From Berryella intestinalis (GTDB lineage: Bacteria > Actinomycetota > Coriobacteriia > Coriobacteriales > Eggerthellaceae): a stretch of 64,000 nucleotides of DNA. Of this stretch, positions 8,801 to 16,177 are shown in pieces. A program made the translations under genes and the position numbers. The stretch is taken from positions 186,001 through 250,000 of the forward strand of contig NZ_CP009302.1 in NCBI RefSeq assembly GCF_000814825.1, in the 5' to 3' direction. The stretch's first letter is position 1, and each line of letters starts with the position of its first letter. Below the pieces are notes generated by a model. It was not told the DNA's origin and searched no databases. It worked only from the letters and a program-made list of their open reading frames with translations.

Positions 8801-9757
8801 GGGGACTACTCGAACAAGCTGGCAGACCTGAAGAACCCGGGCACCGACGAGCTGGTCGATACGTTCGAGGGCCGCGCGAAAAACGAGAACATTCAGGGCG
8901 AGGATCCGAACAACTACGCCGATCCCTACAGCGTGGGCGTGCCTTCGTACGAAAAGGAAGGCTACGAGCTGGTGGGTATCAAGGTCCAGACGCAGCAGGT
9001 GGACGATGGCGGGAACCTCGCGGTTGACGATCAGGGCAACCCGATCGTTTCCGAGCAGGCGTTCTCTGTCAAAGACGGCAACCTCGCCGACGGAAAGGCG
9101 CTTCTCGCCGGCAGCTTCGCCCACGACAAGCGCATCACGTTCGTGATGCAGTACGCCAAGAAGTCCGACGTCACCGTATCCATCCCGGTGGAGAAGGTTT
9201 GGGAGGGCTCTGCGGGAGGGGCCGTCGAGGGCGACTCTTCCGAACTTCCCGGAAGCGTCGAGGTGAAGCTGCTTGCCGACGGCCAGCAGACGGCGTCCCT
9301 GACGCTTTCTCCGTCTGCCGATGCGCAGAAGAGCTGGAAGGGGGCGTTCCGGGACGTGCCGAAGTACGGCCCCGACCTGAAGGAGATCGCGTACACGGTT
9401 GCCGAGGCCGGCATCGGCGCCGATGGTACCGTCGAGCTGGACGGCGCGCGGTATGCGGTGACGGTTTCGGGCGATGCCTCCAAGGGCTTTGCGATAACCA
9501 ACAGGGCGGTTCCGACCGATCCGAACCCCGTCGATCCGCCGAGCCCCATCGATCCCCCCGTTCCGCCGACCCCGGTGGAGCCGCCGGTTCCGGGCGACCC
9601 CGACCCGTCCGATAAGACGGTCGTCGCCCCCTCCGTCAAGGCGGTGCTTCCCGTCACGGGGGACGGCTCTGGCGCTTACGCCGTCGGAGCTGCGGCGGCC
9701 GCAATCGCTTCGGCGCTGGCGCTGTTTGCCGGCGCGCGCTCGAAGAGGCGTCGCTAA
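5825..9757 (+). CDS. LPxTG-anchored cell-surface protein with beta-helix, InlB-type and CnaB regions
   Basis: 1,310 residues from GTG 5825, preferred over ATG 5810 because GAAGGGAG sits five bases before it. A signal peptide ends at AYAEE. Residues from about 55 to 370 start with YLNTASGSDASGG, the usual opening of a parallel beta-helix. In the middle are Listeria-Bacteroides type repeats (FKGWSLDREGTQ...LYAQWE; IGWNTQPDGF...LYNQWV). A CnaB-like domain lies at about 1118-1225, then a proline-rich stalk (DPNPVDPPSPIDPPVPP). The end has the sortase motif LPVTG near 1275, a hydrophobic span and RSKRRR. It is covalently wall-anchored in this family. No sortase gene lies in the window. Likely adhesin; target unknown. 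Confidence 0.88.
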   Translation: MGSRRKGLRAGLASALLSAMLAVGSWSAYAEETATTAPAGGNVLLEQASERAGLLSEVYLNTASGSDASGGEAAASAVKTFQRALELVSDGGSIYVDGTILVSQDLSVAKTVAVKASGSQSVVFDLRAKLSMEAGKKLSVEVTGDKTLARTAFSMQGGSLGDGSYRIDLTGSPVKTSLAFDKAAVIEGTSKDALKVEIVDALLTSVTGSVTVRNAAVVQTENAAFGSQQVGTLNLYGADYRFVSPSSKNYNRLRIANALDMRDSSLSIDAVSIPNRYGLILGDKGASKYRIENSSVSISPYGSILADSGGFVASNSTFAVDGIHHPKAKPFPAYFPATLEGRLVDFSADSPVRVSLSDTAGNSYDYGFPAGHGDEVVKVIPLPAVTLTFVNEESGEEKAFTLVKGNSLEALSGKVKADGVLIDKSSLSDMTTVPADKELKLLIDGDEGKPYSYGMAIDQDTKVVVKTVDKANISGVRYFLNETASDNRYAFVENGSDVAHPLSKDAVQARENWFDIRAKKFKGWSLDREGTQMVDASFAASETGIRELYAQWEDRKAFTVVYYRQTPWYTDSATEPHMNIEKVETTVYEGEHLAGVLADPSVELSLSESARQAALKDGKFFYPVVSDPTSDPKDGFYTVPPNGYYGRWHWYKDTSLWDYLLPSGASGKMRTIGWNTQPDGFAQGGTGHFFRGGHELTADDAQYLSEDGKLHLYNQWVDLGWLAKTAADNIADPDKTRPNITLAGEGTDPGDYETAAGALVIDHSQVLDYKAHLDYEPIRKDLVTLWGRINEVTEWSGVMNAYFDSRLEFDQDVPVLFESTWLRPDETKLAEYGVTVKQVEGNPYQWVFTVGKDKITAETVQRTGTDGAYDSSGMTYYKASIPVTMIPKYDPAGGNDFQSLSFEDFMKPMTLTVQDDYGRGINGIVTKESANRIALSDKPVIIVGGDIQMNINGFERYGMTLLKYQLKSNAFDEHAKLYPSGAVRARYELVDFGDYSNKLADLKNPGTDELVDTFEGRAKNENIQGEDPNNYADPYSVGVPSYEKEGYELVGIKVQTQQVDDGGNLAVDDQGNPIVSEQAFSVKDGNLADGKALLAGSFAHDKRITFVMQYAKKSDVTVSIPVEKVWEGSAGGAVEGDSSELPGSVEVKLLADGQQTASLTLSPSADAQKSWKGAFRDVPKYGPDLKEIAYTVAEAGIGADGTVELDGARYAVTVSGDASKGFAITNRAVPTDPNPVDPPSPIDPPVPPTPVEPPVPGDPDPSDKTVVAPSVKAVLPVTGDGSGAYAVGAAAAAIASALALFAGARSKRRR

Positions 9758-9800
9758 GCGCCTCCCCTTACCGACCCCGGCAGTGGTCGAAGCCTGATCG

Positions 9801-9852
9801 GCGCCCTGTTCTGATAGCATAGTGCTACATCGGAACGGGGCGCTTTCTTTTT
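9801..9852 (+). terminator. Terminator after the surface-protein gene
   Basis: 11-bp stem (GCGCCCTGTTC / GAACGGGGCGC, one G-T pair) around a 21-base loop that itself contains TAGCA-TAG-TGCTA, followed by TTTCTTTTT. It lies 44 bases after the stop and 34 bases before the next gene, so it could also affect citrate synthase expression. Confidence 0.75.
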
Positions 9853-9885
9853 CTTCGCCCTACCTCTGAGCGAAGGGGAACTGCT

Positions 9886-11241
9886 ATGGACCAGCGGCGC
9901 GCATTCGAGCTTTACGATCGTTTCAACGAGGTCAACGGCATCGACCTCGAATCTTTCTCGCATCTCGATATCAAGCGCGGCCTGCGCAACGCCGACGGGA
10001 CCGGGGTGCTGGCCGGCGTGACGAACATCTCGAACGTCCACGGCTACCTGGTCTCGGACGGTTCGCGCGTTCCCGACGAAGGGTCGCTGCGCTATCGCGG
10101 CTTCGACATCTACGATCTTCTCGGCGGAGCGGATGGGGACGACGATGACCGTCGCTTCCGCTTCGAAGAGATCTCCTATCTGCTCCTTTTGGGCGACCTG
10201 CCCACGCAAGAGCAGCTCGATGCGTATCGGGCGGTGCTCGACGAGCAGCGCGAGCTTCCCGACGGCTTCACCGCCTCGATGATCATGCGCAACACCCCGC
10301 CCGATATCATGAACGTGATGTCGCGGTCGGTGCTGCTGCTGTACGCCTACGACGACCGGGCCGAAGACCGCTCGCCCGTGCACGAGATCGCAACGGCGGT
10401 TTCGCTCATCTCCCGGCTCCCGCGCATCATGGTGCTCACCTACTATGCCCAGCAGGCGCGCTACCACAACGGGTCGATGATCATGCATCGGTTCGTCCCC
10501 GGCCAGTCCACGGCCGAGACGGTGCTTTCGATGCTGCGCCCCGACCGTTCGTTCACCGCCGACGAGGCGCGCATGCTCGACATCATGATGAGCCTGCACG
10601 CCGAGCACGGGGGAGGCAACAACTCCACGTTCACCACGCGCGTGCTGACGTCGGCCGACACCGATGCGTACTCCGCCTACAGCGCGGCGATGGGCTCTTT
10701 GAAGGGCCGCCGCCACGGCGGGGCCAACCATCAGGTGCGTGCCATGCAGGCCGAGATCAAGCAGAACGTCGCCCATTGGGATAACGAGGGCGAAGTGGCC
10801 GATTATCTGCGCAAGATCGTGAACCGCGACGCCTACGACCGCACGGGGCTGGTGTACGGCATGGGGCACGCGGTGTACACCAAGTCGGATCCGCGCGCGG
10901 TGGTGTGCAAGCGCTTCGCCGAGCAGCTGGCGAAGGGTACCGAGTTCGAGGCCGAGCTCGAGCTTCTCAAGTCCATCGAGCTCCTGACGCCCGAAGTGAT
11001 GCGCACCGAGCGCAACTCCAAGAAGGCGATGTGCGCGAACGTCGATATGTACTCCGGATTCGTGTACTCGATGATGGGAATCCCCGAAGAGCTGTACACG
11101 CCGCTGTTCGCCTGCGCGCGCATGGCGGGCTGGGCCGCCCATCGGTTCGAGGAGATCGTGTCGGGCAAGCGCATCATACGTCCGGCGTACAAGTCCACCT
11201 ACTCGGCGAAGCGCCCCTATCTTCCCATCGACCAGCGATAA
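9886..11241 (+). CDS. gltA: Citrate synthase (citrate/2-methylcitrate synthase family)
   Basis: 451 residues. Condenses oxaloacetate and acetyl-CoA in the cytoplasm. Active-site blocks are visible: LHAEHGGGNNSTF, GSLKGRRHGGANHQV and YGMGHAVYTKSDPRA, containing the three regions with the catalytic His, His and Asp. The ribosome site GAAGGGGAA precedes ATG 9886. No other TCA-cycle gene is nearby. In anaerobic Coriobacteriia it most likely feeds glutamate synthesis; 2-methylcitrate synthase activity cannot be excluded. Confidence 0.88.
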   Translation: MDQRRAFELYDRFNEVNGIDLESFSHLDIKRGLRNADGTGVLAGVTNISNVHGYLVSDGSRVPDEGSLRYRGFDIYDLLGGADGDDDDRRFRFEEISYLLLLGDLPTQEQLDAYRAVLDEQRELPDGFTASMIMRNTPPDIMNVMSRSVLLLYAYDDRAEDRSPVHEIATAVSLISRLPRIMVLTYYAQQARYHNGSMIMHRFVPGQSTAETVLSMLRPDRSFTADEARMLDIMMSLHAEHGGGNNSTFTTRVLTSADTDAYSAYSAAMGSLKGRRHGGANHQVRAMQAEIKQNVAHWDNEGEVADYLRKIVNRDAYDRTGLVYGMGHAVYTKSDPRAVVCKRFAEQLAKGTEFEAELELLKSIELLTPEVMRTERNSKKAMCANVDMYSGFVYSMMGIPEELYTPLFACARMAGWAAHRFEEIVSGKRIIRPAYKSTYSAKRPYLPIDQR

Positions 11242-11291
11242 CGCGTTTTCCGAAATCTGTTTCGGCAGCTACAACCGCATCCCGGAAACCA

Positions 11292-11328
11292 AGCCGCCCC
11301 GCCTCCCGGAAAGGGAGGGCGGGGCGGC
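11292..11328. terminator. Very strong hairpin between convergent genes
   Basis: 16-bp perfect GC-rich stem (AGCCGCCCCGCCTCCC and its complement) with a GGAAA loop. It sits between citrate synthase (+) and the symporter gene (-). Neither strand shows a T run; two-way termination is inferred from the placement. Confidence 0.6.
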
Positions 11329-11371
11329 TCGTTGGGGGGCGGTTTCAGGGGTCTTAACGGACCCTTGCTCG

Positions 11372-12781
11372 CTAGTCGTTTTTGCGCGTGCCCTTGTGCT
11401 CCTTGGCGATGGCTGCGACAACTCCCGACATCGCGACGAGGGCGATCACGTTGGGCAGGACCATCAGCTGGTTGAACAGGTCGGCAAGCTCCCAGACCAG
11501 CTCGTTGGAGGCAAGCGACCCCAGGAAGATGAACACCAGCGCGATAACCGAGAACACGTTCACGGCCTTCTTGCCGGCCTTGGGGAACAGGTACTGCACG
11601 TTCAGCTTGGCGAACAGGTTCCAGCCGAGGATGGTGGAGAAGGCGAACATGAACAGGCAGATGGCGACGAAGATGCTGCCTCCTTGCGCTCCCAGCAGCG
11701 TGCCGAACGCGGCCTGGGCGAGGTTGGTCTTGCTCAGGCCTCCCGCGACGGCTGCGGCGTAATCCTGCGCGAACGCGCCGTCACCGACGAACATGGTGGA
11801 GATAACGACCAGGGCGGTGATGGAGACGACCACGATCGTGTCGATGAACACGCCGACCATGGCGATGACACCCTGCTCGTGGGGTTCGGACACCTTCGCC
11901 ATCGCATGGGCGTGCGGGGTCGAGCCCATGCCGGCCTCGTTCGAGAACAGGCCGCGCTTGGCGCCCTGGGACAGGGCGGCGATCAGGCCGAAGGTCATGC
12001 CGCCCACCTCGGCGGCGGGATTGAAGGCGGACTGGAAGATCAAAGCGAACGCCGGTCCGACGTTTTGCCAGTTGGCGATGAGGACGATGATGCCGCACAC
12101 GATGTAGACGATGGCCATGATGGGCACGATCTTCTCGGTCACCGAGGCGAGGCGCTGGATGCCGCCCAGGAACACGAACCCGGCCAGAATCACCACGACC
12201 AGGCCGACCACCCAGGTGGGGATGTTGAAGGCGTTGTTCATGGTTTCAGCGATGGAGTTCGACTGAACCATGCAGCCCATGAAGCCCAGCGCCAGGATGA
12301 TGGCGATGGCGAAGAACCCGGCCAGGAACCGTCCGAACTTGCCCGTGAAGGCGGTGGTGATGTAGTACGCGGGACCGCCGTGAACCGACCCGTCGGCATC
12401 GACCACGCGGGTCTTCTGCGCAAGGACCGCTTCGGCGTAGTTGGTGGCCATGCCCAGGATGGCGATGAGCCACATCCAGAAGATGGCGCCCGGGCCGCCC
12501 ACGATGATGGCGCCGCAGGCACCCACGATGTTTCCGGTTCCCACCTGGGCGGCGACGGCTGTGGCAAGCGCCTGGAACGAGCTGATGCCGCCTTCCTGCT
12601 TGCCCCCGCGCAGCGAGAATCCGCTGAACATGCGGGATACGCCCTCGCCGAAGCGGCGGAACTGGATGCCGCCTGTGCGGATGGTGAAGAACAGGCCGGC
12701 ACCTACCAGCAGAAACACCAGGATATAGTTCGATAGGTACGAATTGATCGTTTGAACGACCGGGAGAAGCGCCGCTTCCAA
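11372..12781 (-). CDS. Sodium:alanine/glycine symporter (AGCS family)
   Basis: 469 residues from TTG 12781, chosen because GAAGGGGG lies just before it; the longer frame would run into riboswitch-proximal leader. About ten or eleven membrane spans. Family blocks include GGIQFRRFGEGVSRMF, AVAAQVGTGNIVGACGAIIVGGPGAIFWMW and FSNEAGMGSTPHAHAMA. It imports alanine or glycine with sodium. A glycine riboswitch in its leader supports glycine as a substrate and its control. It ends with a short basic tail (KEHKGTRKND). Confidence 0.88.
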   Translation of the reverse strand: MEAALLPVVQTINSYLSNYILVFLLVGAGLFFTIRTGGIQFRRFGEGVSRMFSGFSLRGGKQEGGISSFQALATAVAAQVGTGNIVGACGAIIVGGPGAIFWMWLIAILGMATNYAEAVLAQKTRVVDADGSVHGGPAYYITTAFTGKFGRFLAGFFAIAIILALGFMGCMVQSNSIAETMNNAFNIPTWVVGLVVVILAGFVFLGGIQRLASVTEKIVPIMAIVYIVCGIIVLIANWQNVGPAFALIFQSAFNPAAEVGGMTFGLIAALSQGAKRGLFSNEAGMGSTPHAHAMAKVSEPHEQGVIAMVGVFIDTIVVVSITALVVISTMFVGDGAFAQDYAAAVAGGLSKTNLAQAAFGTLLGAQGGSIFVAICLFMFAFSTILGWNLFAKLNVQYLFPKAGKKAVNVFSVIALVFIFLGSLASNELVWELADLFNQLMVLPNVIALVAMSGVVAAIAKEHKGTRKND

Positions 12782-12877
12782 GGTTGCCCCCTTCGAGATC
12801 GCGAACACTCGAGGAAGATTCCTAATGAAGACCGGGTATGCGGCGGTGGATGTGCGTGAGCACGGTCGCAAAAATGT

Positions 12878-12966
12878 GTCTCCGTCGGTTTGCCTGAGAG
12901 ATTCAGCTGCGGATGCAGCCTTGCACCTTCGGCATTCATTTAAGAATTTTCCAGAGTGTTCTCCGC
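12878..12966 (-). ncRNA. Glycine riboswitch (single aptamer)
   Basis: Read on the minus strand, the leader contains GCGGAGAACACTCTGGA, then GCCGAAGGTGCAAGGC, then CTGAATCTCTCAGGCAAA and GACGGAGAC. These are the conserved blocks of the gcvT glycine aptamer in the right order. Only one aptamer is seen. It lies between a good promoter and the symporter start, with about 95 bases of expression platform. No clear intrinsic terminator follows, so control may be at translation. Confidence 0.87.
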
Positions 12967-13019
12967 TTCCAGTTTCGGCGATGCCGATTCAAGAAGCTTC
13001 ACTGAACTTATGGCTGGCA

Positions 13020-13048
13020 ATTATGCTCGTACTGATGTGAGGTTGCAA
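13020..13048 (-). promoter_or_regulatory. Promoter of the riboswitch-symporter transcript
   Basis: On the minus strand: TTGCAA (13048-13043), 17-base spacer, CATAAT (13025-13020). The predicted start near 13013 leaves about 45 bases before the aptamer. Confidence 0.7.
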
Positions 13049-13096
13049 TACCCAATTTGCCGAGCGGCGGTTTTTTGATCCGGCATCGAGTCTGCG

Positions 13097-13951
13097 CTAG
13101 TCAAGCGCGTTCGATCCGGTGTAGTCCCGGAATTCGCGGATCAGCTCGTCTTGCAGCGCATTCAGGTTCTCGGGGTCGCGTCCCGCCACCGCCTGTCCGT
13201 CGATGGAGCGCACGGGAAGGCAGAACTTCGACGAGGAGCTGATCATGATCTCGTCGGCATCGAAGAGCTGATCGAGCGTGAAGGCGCGCTCGATGACGGG
13301 AATCCCCAGGCGATAGCACGCCTGGATCATGTGGGTTTTGGCGATGCCGCGCAGGATGTGCTCGTCGTTGGGATGCGAGTAGAACACGCCGTCTTTGAGG
13401 ATCGACACGTTGGAGTGCGAGCATTCGGTAACCACGCCGTTGCGGTGCAGGATGGTCTCGCAGGCATCCCGGTCGTGCGCCATCTGGCTGTACAGGACGG
13501 CCGGCAAAAGGTTGAGCGTCTTCACGTGGCCGTATTCGAAGCGCTTGTCCTCGGTGACGGTCACGTTCACGGGCGTGCGGATGCTGCCGAGGGCCTGCGG
13601 GCGGATGAGCACCCACAGCTTGCCCTCCATATCGGAGCCGTACACGTGGTCGCGCATAGCTACCCCACGCGTGACCTGCCAGTATACGAAATGGGTATCT
13701 CCGTCCACTTTCGCCAGGAGGTCGAACAGCAGCTGTTTGAGCTCGTCTTTGCCCGAAGGGATGACGATGCCGAGGGCCCGCGCACTGGAGTAGAACCGAT
13801 CGAGGTGGTCTTCCACGAGGTAGGGCACGCCGTTCGCCCCCATCGTGGCCTCGTACACGCCGTCCCCGAAGAAGTGCGAGCGATCGTTGAACGGGATGGT
13901 CACTTCGTCAACGGTGCCGACTTTGCCGTCGTAGTAGGCGAGGTTTTCCAC
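13097..13951 (-). CDS. dat: D-amino acid aminotransferase (class IV PLP)
   Basis: 284 residues, starting at GTG 13951 with AAAGGA upstream. Fold-type IV features are present: an early GDGVYEAT block, the PLP lysine in HVKTLNLLPAVL near residue 145, and VVTECSHSNVSILKDG. These resemble Bacillus D-AAT, which makes D-glutamate and D-alanine interconvertible for the cell wall; branched-chain aminotransferase is less likely. It stands just upstream of the alanine/glycine symporter on the same strand, which suggests a shared alanine theme. It starts about 20 bases after the terminator that ends tRNA-Ser. Confidence 0.82.
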   Translation of the reverse strand: MENLAYYDGKVGTVDEVTIPFNDRSHFFGDGVYEATMGANGVPYLVEDHLDRFYSSARALGIVIPSGKDELKQLLFDLLAKVDGDTHFVYWQVTRGVAMRDHVYGSDMEGKLWVLIRPQALGSIRTPVNVTVTEDKRFEYGHVKTLNLLPAVLYSQMAHDRDACETILHRNGVVTECSHSNVSILKDGVFYSHPNDEHILRGIAKTHMIQACYRLGIPVIERAFTLDQLFDADEIMISSSSKFCLPVRSIDGQAVAGRDPENLNALQDELIREFRDYTGSNALD

Positions 13952-13971
13952 AGGTGCATCCTTTCGGTCAT

Positions 13972-13998
13972 AAAAAAAGCGCCCCGACCAGGGACGCT
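13972..13998 (-). terminator. Terminator after tRNA-Ser(TGA)
   Basis: On the minus strand: GCGTCCC, loop TGGTC, GGGGCGC, then seven T. A textbook intrinsic terminator. Confidence 0.88.
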
Positions 13999-14006
13999 TG
14001 GAATTC

Positions 14007-14094
14007 TGGCGGAGGAAGTAGGATTCGAACCCACGATACCTTTCGGCATAACAGTTTTCAAGACTGCCGCCTTAAACCGCTCGGCCATTCCTCC
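14007..14094 (-). tRNA. tRNA-Ser (anticodon TGA)
   Basis: Class II tRNA with a long variable arm. Acceptor GGAGGAA/TTCCTCC, discriminator G, encoded CCA (14009-14007). Anticodon loop CTTGAAA gives TGA. Confidence 0.95.
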
Positions 14095-14178
14095 AGATGG
14101 TAGATGCATTCGATGCGGCAGGCGAATCGGCGAGCGGTGCGGTGCCGACCCTTCGAAAGCGTGTCACAGAATACCATA

Positions 14179-14184
14179 TATAAT
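14179..14184 (+). promoter_or_regulatory. -10 box of tadA, leaderless
   Basis: A perfect TATAAT six bases before the ATG at 14191, which puts the transcription start at or next to the start codon. No ribosome site is visible. The -35 region is weak. Confidence 0.55.
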
Positions 14185-14190
14185 GGCGCT

Positions 14191-14697
14191 ATGACTGATG
14201 AAGACTATATGCGCCTTGCGATCGAGGAGGCTCGGAAAGCGGCCGAATACGGCGAGGTTCCCATCGGCGCCGTGGTGGTCTACGCCCCCATCGACAAGGG
14301 GACGCGGCGTGCGTTGGCCGAGCCCCGGGTGATCGCCCGCGCGCGCAACTGCCGGGAAACCGATCGGGATCCGTCGGGCCACGCCGAGTTCAAGGCCCTG
14401 CTTGCGGCTGCGCGCGAGCTTGACGCGTGGAGGCTTTCGGGCTGCACGGTGTACGTCACGCTCGAGCCGTGCATCATGTGCGCGGGCCTCATGCACCAGG
14501 CCCGCATCGATCGCTGCGTGTTCGGAGCCGCCGATCCGAAGGCCGGTGCCCTGGGGTCGCTTTACCGGGTGAATGCCGACGAGCGGCTCAACCATAATTT
14601 CGAGGTGGCTTCCGGCGTGTTGGGAGAAGAGTGCGCCGAGCTGCTTACCGGGTTTTTCGCCGAACGACGGGGGAAGCGGGGGAGGCAACGTGATTAA
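14191..14697 (+). CDS. tadA: tRNA-specific adenosine deaminase
   Basis: 168 residues from ATG 14191. Converts the wobble A34 of tRNA-Arg(ACG) to inosine. The zinc site is clear: GHAEFKALL with the ligand His and catalytic Glu, and LEPCIMCAG with the two Cys ligands. Relative to E. coli TadA there is an insertion of roughly 14 residues after VPIGAVVVY. The matching tRNA-Arg(ACG) gene is at 5462. It overlaps ispE by 8 bases. Confidence 0.88.
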   Translation: MTDEDYMRLAIEEARKAAEYGEVPIGAVVVYAPIDKGTRRALAEPRVIARARNCRETDRDPSGHAEFKALLAAARELDAWRLSGCTVYVTLEPCIMCAGLMHQARIDRCVFGAADPKAGALGSLYRVNADERLNHNFEVASGVLGEECAELLTGFFAERRGKRGRQRD

Positions 14698-15679
14698 GGG
14701 AGACGGGGCGCAAGACGCCGTCGATATGCTGGCTGAGGCAAGATCGGCCCAGATGCTGTCCGAGGCGGAAAGCCCCGGTTGGATCGAACTGGTCGCCCCG
14801 GCGAAGGTGAACCTGGTGCTCAACGTCGGCGATCGGCTGGATTCGGGCTACCATCGGGTATCGACCATCCTTCATGCGCTCAACCTCCACGATACGGTGT
14901 TCATGCGCCGCACGGCGGCTCCCGAGGGCTCGGGGCTTTCCGTAGCAGCCGAGGTGAAGGGCCGCGGCGGCGTTTCGGTGCCCGAGATCGCCTCTGCCGA
15001 CAACCTGGCCGCGAAAGCGGTCGCGCTGCTTGCGCGCGCGATCGGCCGGGCAGAAGATGAGCGCGTCGAGATACGCATCGACAAGAGGATTCCCGCTCAG
15101 GCGGGGCTGGGAGGCGGGTCGTCCGACGCGGCCGCGGCGCTTGTGGGCGCATGCCGGCTGTGGGGCGTCGACCCGTCGTCTCGCGAGGTGCGGGACGCGG
15201 CCTGCGAGGTGGGAAGCGACGTTGCGTTTTTCCTCCAGGGCGGTTGCGCCGCCTTTGCGGGGAAGGGAGACGAGTTCGTGCGCTCCCTGTGCGCATCGAA
15301 GCGGCCGGTAGTGCTGGTCAAACCCGAGCGGGGGGTGTCGACGGTGCGCGCTTACCAGGCGTTCGACGCGGATCCCGTACCGGCGGATGGCGCGGTGGAA
15401 GCGGCGTTTGACGAAGTTGGATCCGCAGACGACGTGCCGCTGTTCAACAACCTGGCCCTTGCGTCCGAAGGGTTGGAACCCGAGCTTTCCGCGGTCCGAC
15501 GCTGGCTGGAGGGCCGATGCGGCGCAGGCCGCGCGCTTTTGTGCGGCAGCGGCTCGTGCACGTTCGCGCTGTGCGAGAGCTTCGACGAGGCGGTGGCGGT
15601 TTCGGTGGAAGCGCGCAAGCACGGTTGGTGGTCGCGCGCAACGTCTCTGGGGTCGCTGAAGGCGGCGGTCGTTCGCTAG
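14690..15679 (+). CDS. ispE: 4-diphosphocytidyl-2-C-methyl-D-erythritol kinase
   Basis: 329 residues from GTG 14690, which has GGGGGAGG upstream and overlaps the tadA stop. Phosphorylates CDP-methylerythritol in the MEP isoprenoid pathway. GHMP kinase blocks: APAKVNLVLNVGDRLDSGYHRV (motif 1), PAQAGLGGGSSDAAAAL (ATP loop) and LCGSGSCTFAL (motif 3). About 35 extra residues precede motif 1, so the true start could be later. Confidence 0.88.
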   Translation: MIKGDGAQDAVDMLAEARSAQMLSEAESPGWIELVAPAKVNLVLNVGDRLDSGYHRVSTILHALNLHDTVFMRRTAAPEGSGLSVAAEVKGRGGVSVPEIASADNLAAKAVALLARAIGRAEDERVEIRIDKRIPAQAGLGGGSSDAAAALVGACRLWGVDPSSREVRDAACEVGSDVAFFLQGGCAAFAGKGDEFVRSLCASKRPVVLVKPERGVSTVRAYQAFDADPVPADGAVEAAFDEVGSADDVPLFNNLALASEGLEPELSAVRRWLEGRCGAGRALLCGSGSCTFALCESFDEAVAVSVEARKHGWWSRATSLGSLKAAVVR

Positions 15680-15754
15680 CCTGCCGTGGCCGACCGGGCT
15701 GCTCTGCAGAGCGTCTCGGACCGATCGCTCGGCGGCTCCGGTTGTGTTTTTGCG

Positions 15755-15783
15755 TTGCGCGGGAGGTGCAAGTCGGGTATCAT
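15755..15783 (+). promoter_or_regulatory. Promoter of tRNA-Ser(GCT)
   Basis: TTGCGC, 17-base spacer, TATCAT, ending 14 bases before the tRNA. Confidence 0.6.
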
Positions 15784-15797
15784 TTTGCTTCGCTCAT

Positions 15798-15888
15798 GGA
15801 GAAGTGACCGAGAGGCCGAAGGTGCTCGCCTGCTAAGTGAGTAATCGCCACAAGCGATTCTAGGGTTCGAATCCCTACTTCTCCGCCA
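15798..15888 (+). tRNA. tRNA-Ser (anticodon GCT)
   Basis: Acceptor GGAGAAG/CTTCTCC, discriminator G, encoded CCA. Anticodon loop CTGCTAA gives GCT. A long variable arm (TAATCGCCACAAGCGATT) is typical of serine tRNAs. Confidence 0.95.
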
Positions 15889-15897
15889 GCATGTTTT

Positions 15898-15931
15898 CGC
15901 GCCCCCGACCTCGGGGGCGCGTTTTCGTTTT
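15898..15931 (+). terminator. Terminator after tRNA-Ser(GCT)
   Basis: Self-complementary CGCGCCCCCGA / TCGGGGGCGCG followed by TTTTCGTTTT, 10 bases after the CCA end. Confidence 0.85.
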
Positions 15932-16177
15932 CCTGATGGGGCCTTCTGGCGCCGGCTTTGCGTCTCGGGTTCGGACGCCCTTCCCGACGCCTCGGAGCCC
16001 GCGCTGCTTGCGGGCCGGACGCCGAACGAGGCCGGGTCTCGGTTCGGCTCGATTCGATCAATTTGACAACAGGTTCTCCATTAGGCGTGAAATGGCCGAT
16101 CCCTGCGTTCGAGATCCGCCCGCATAGCGTAGAATCATGCTCGATACGCGTATCTCGTCGCTGTTCAAGGAGTCATC

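Noticed and set aside
5873-9820. A 1,315-codon open frame on the minus strand
   Set aside because: It is the exact antisense of the surface-protein gene, without family motifs or a ribosome site; long antisense frames are common at this GC content.
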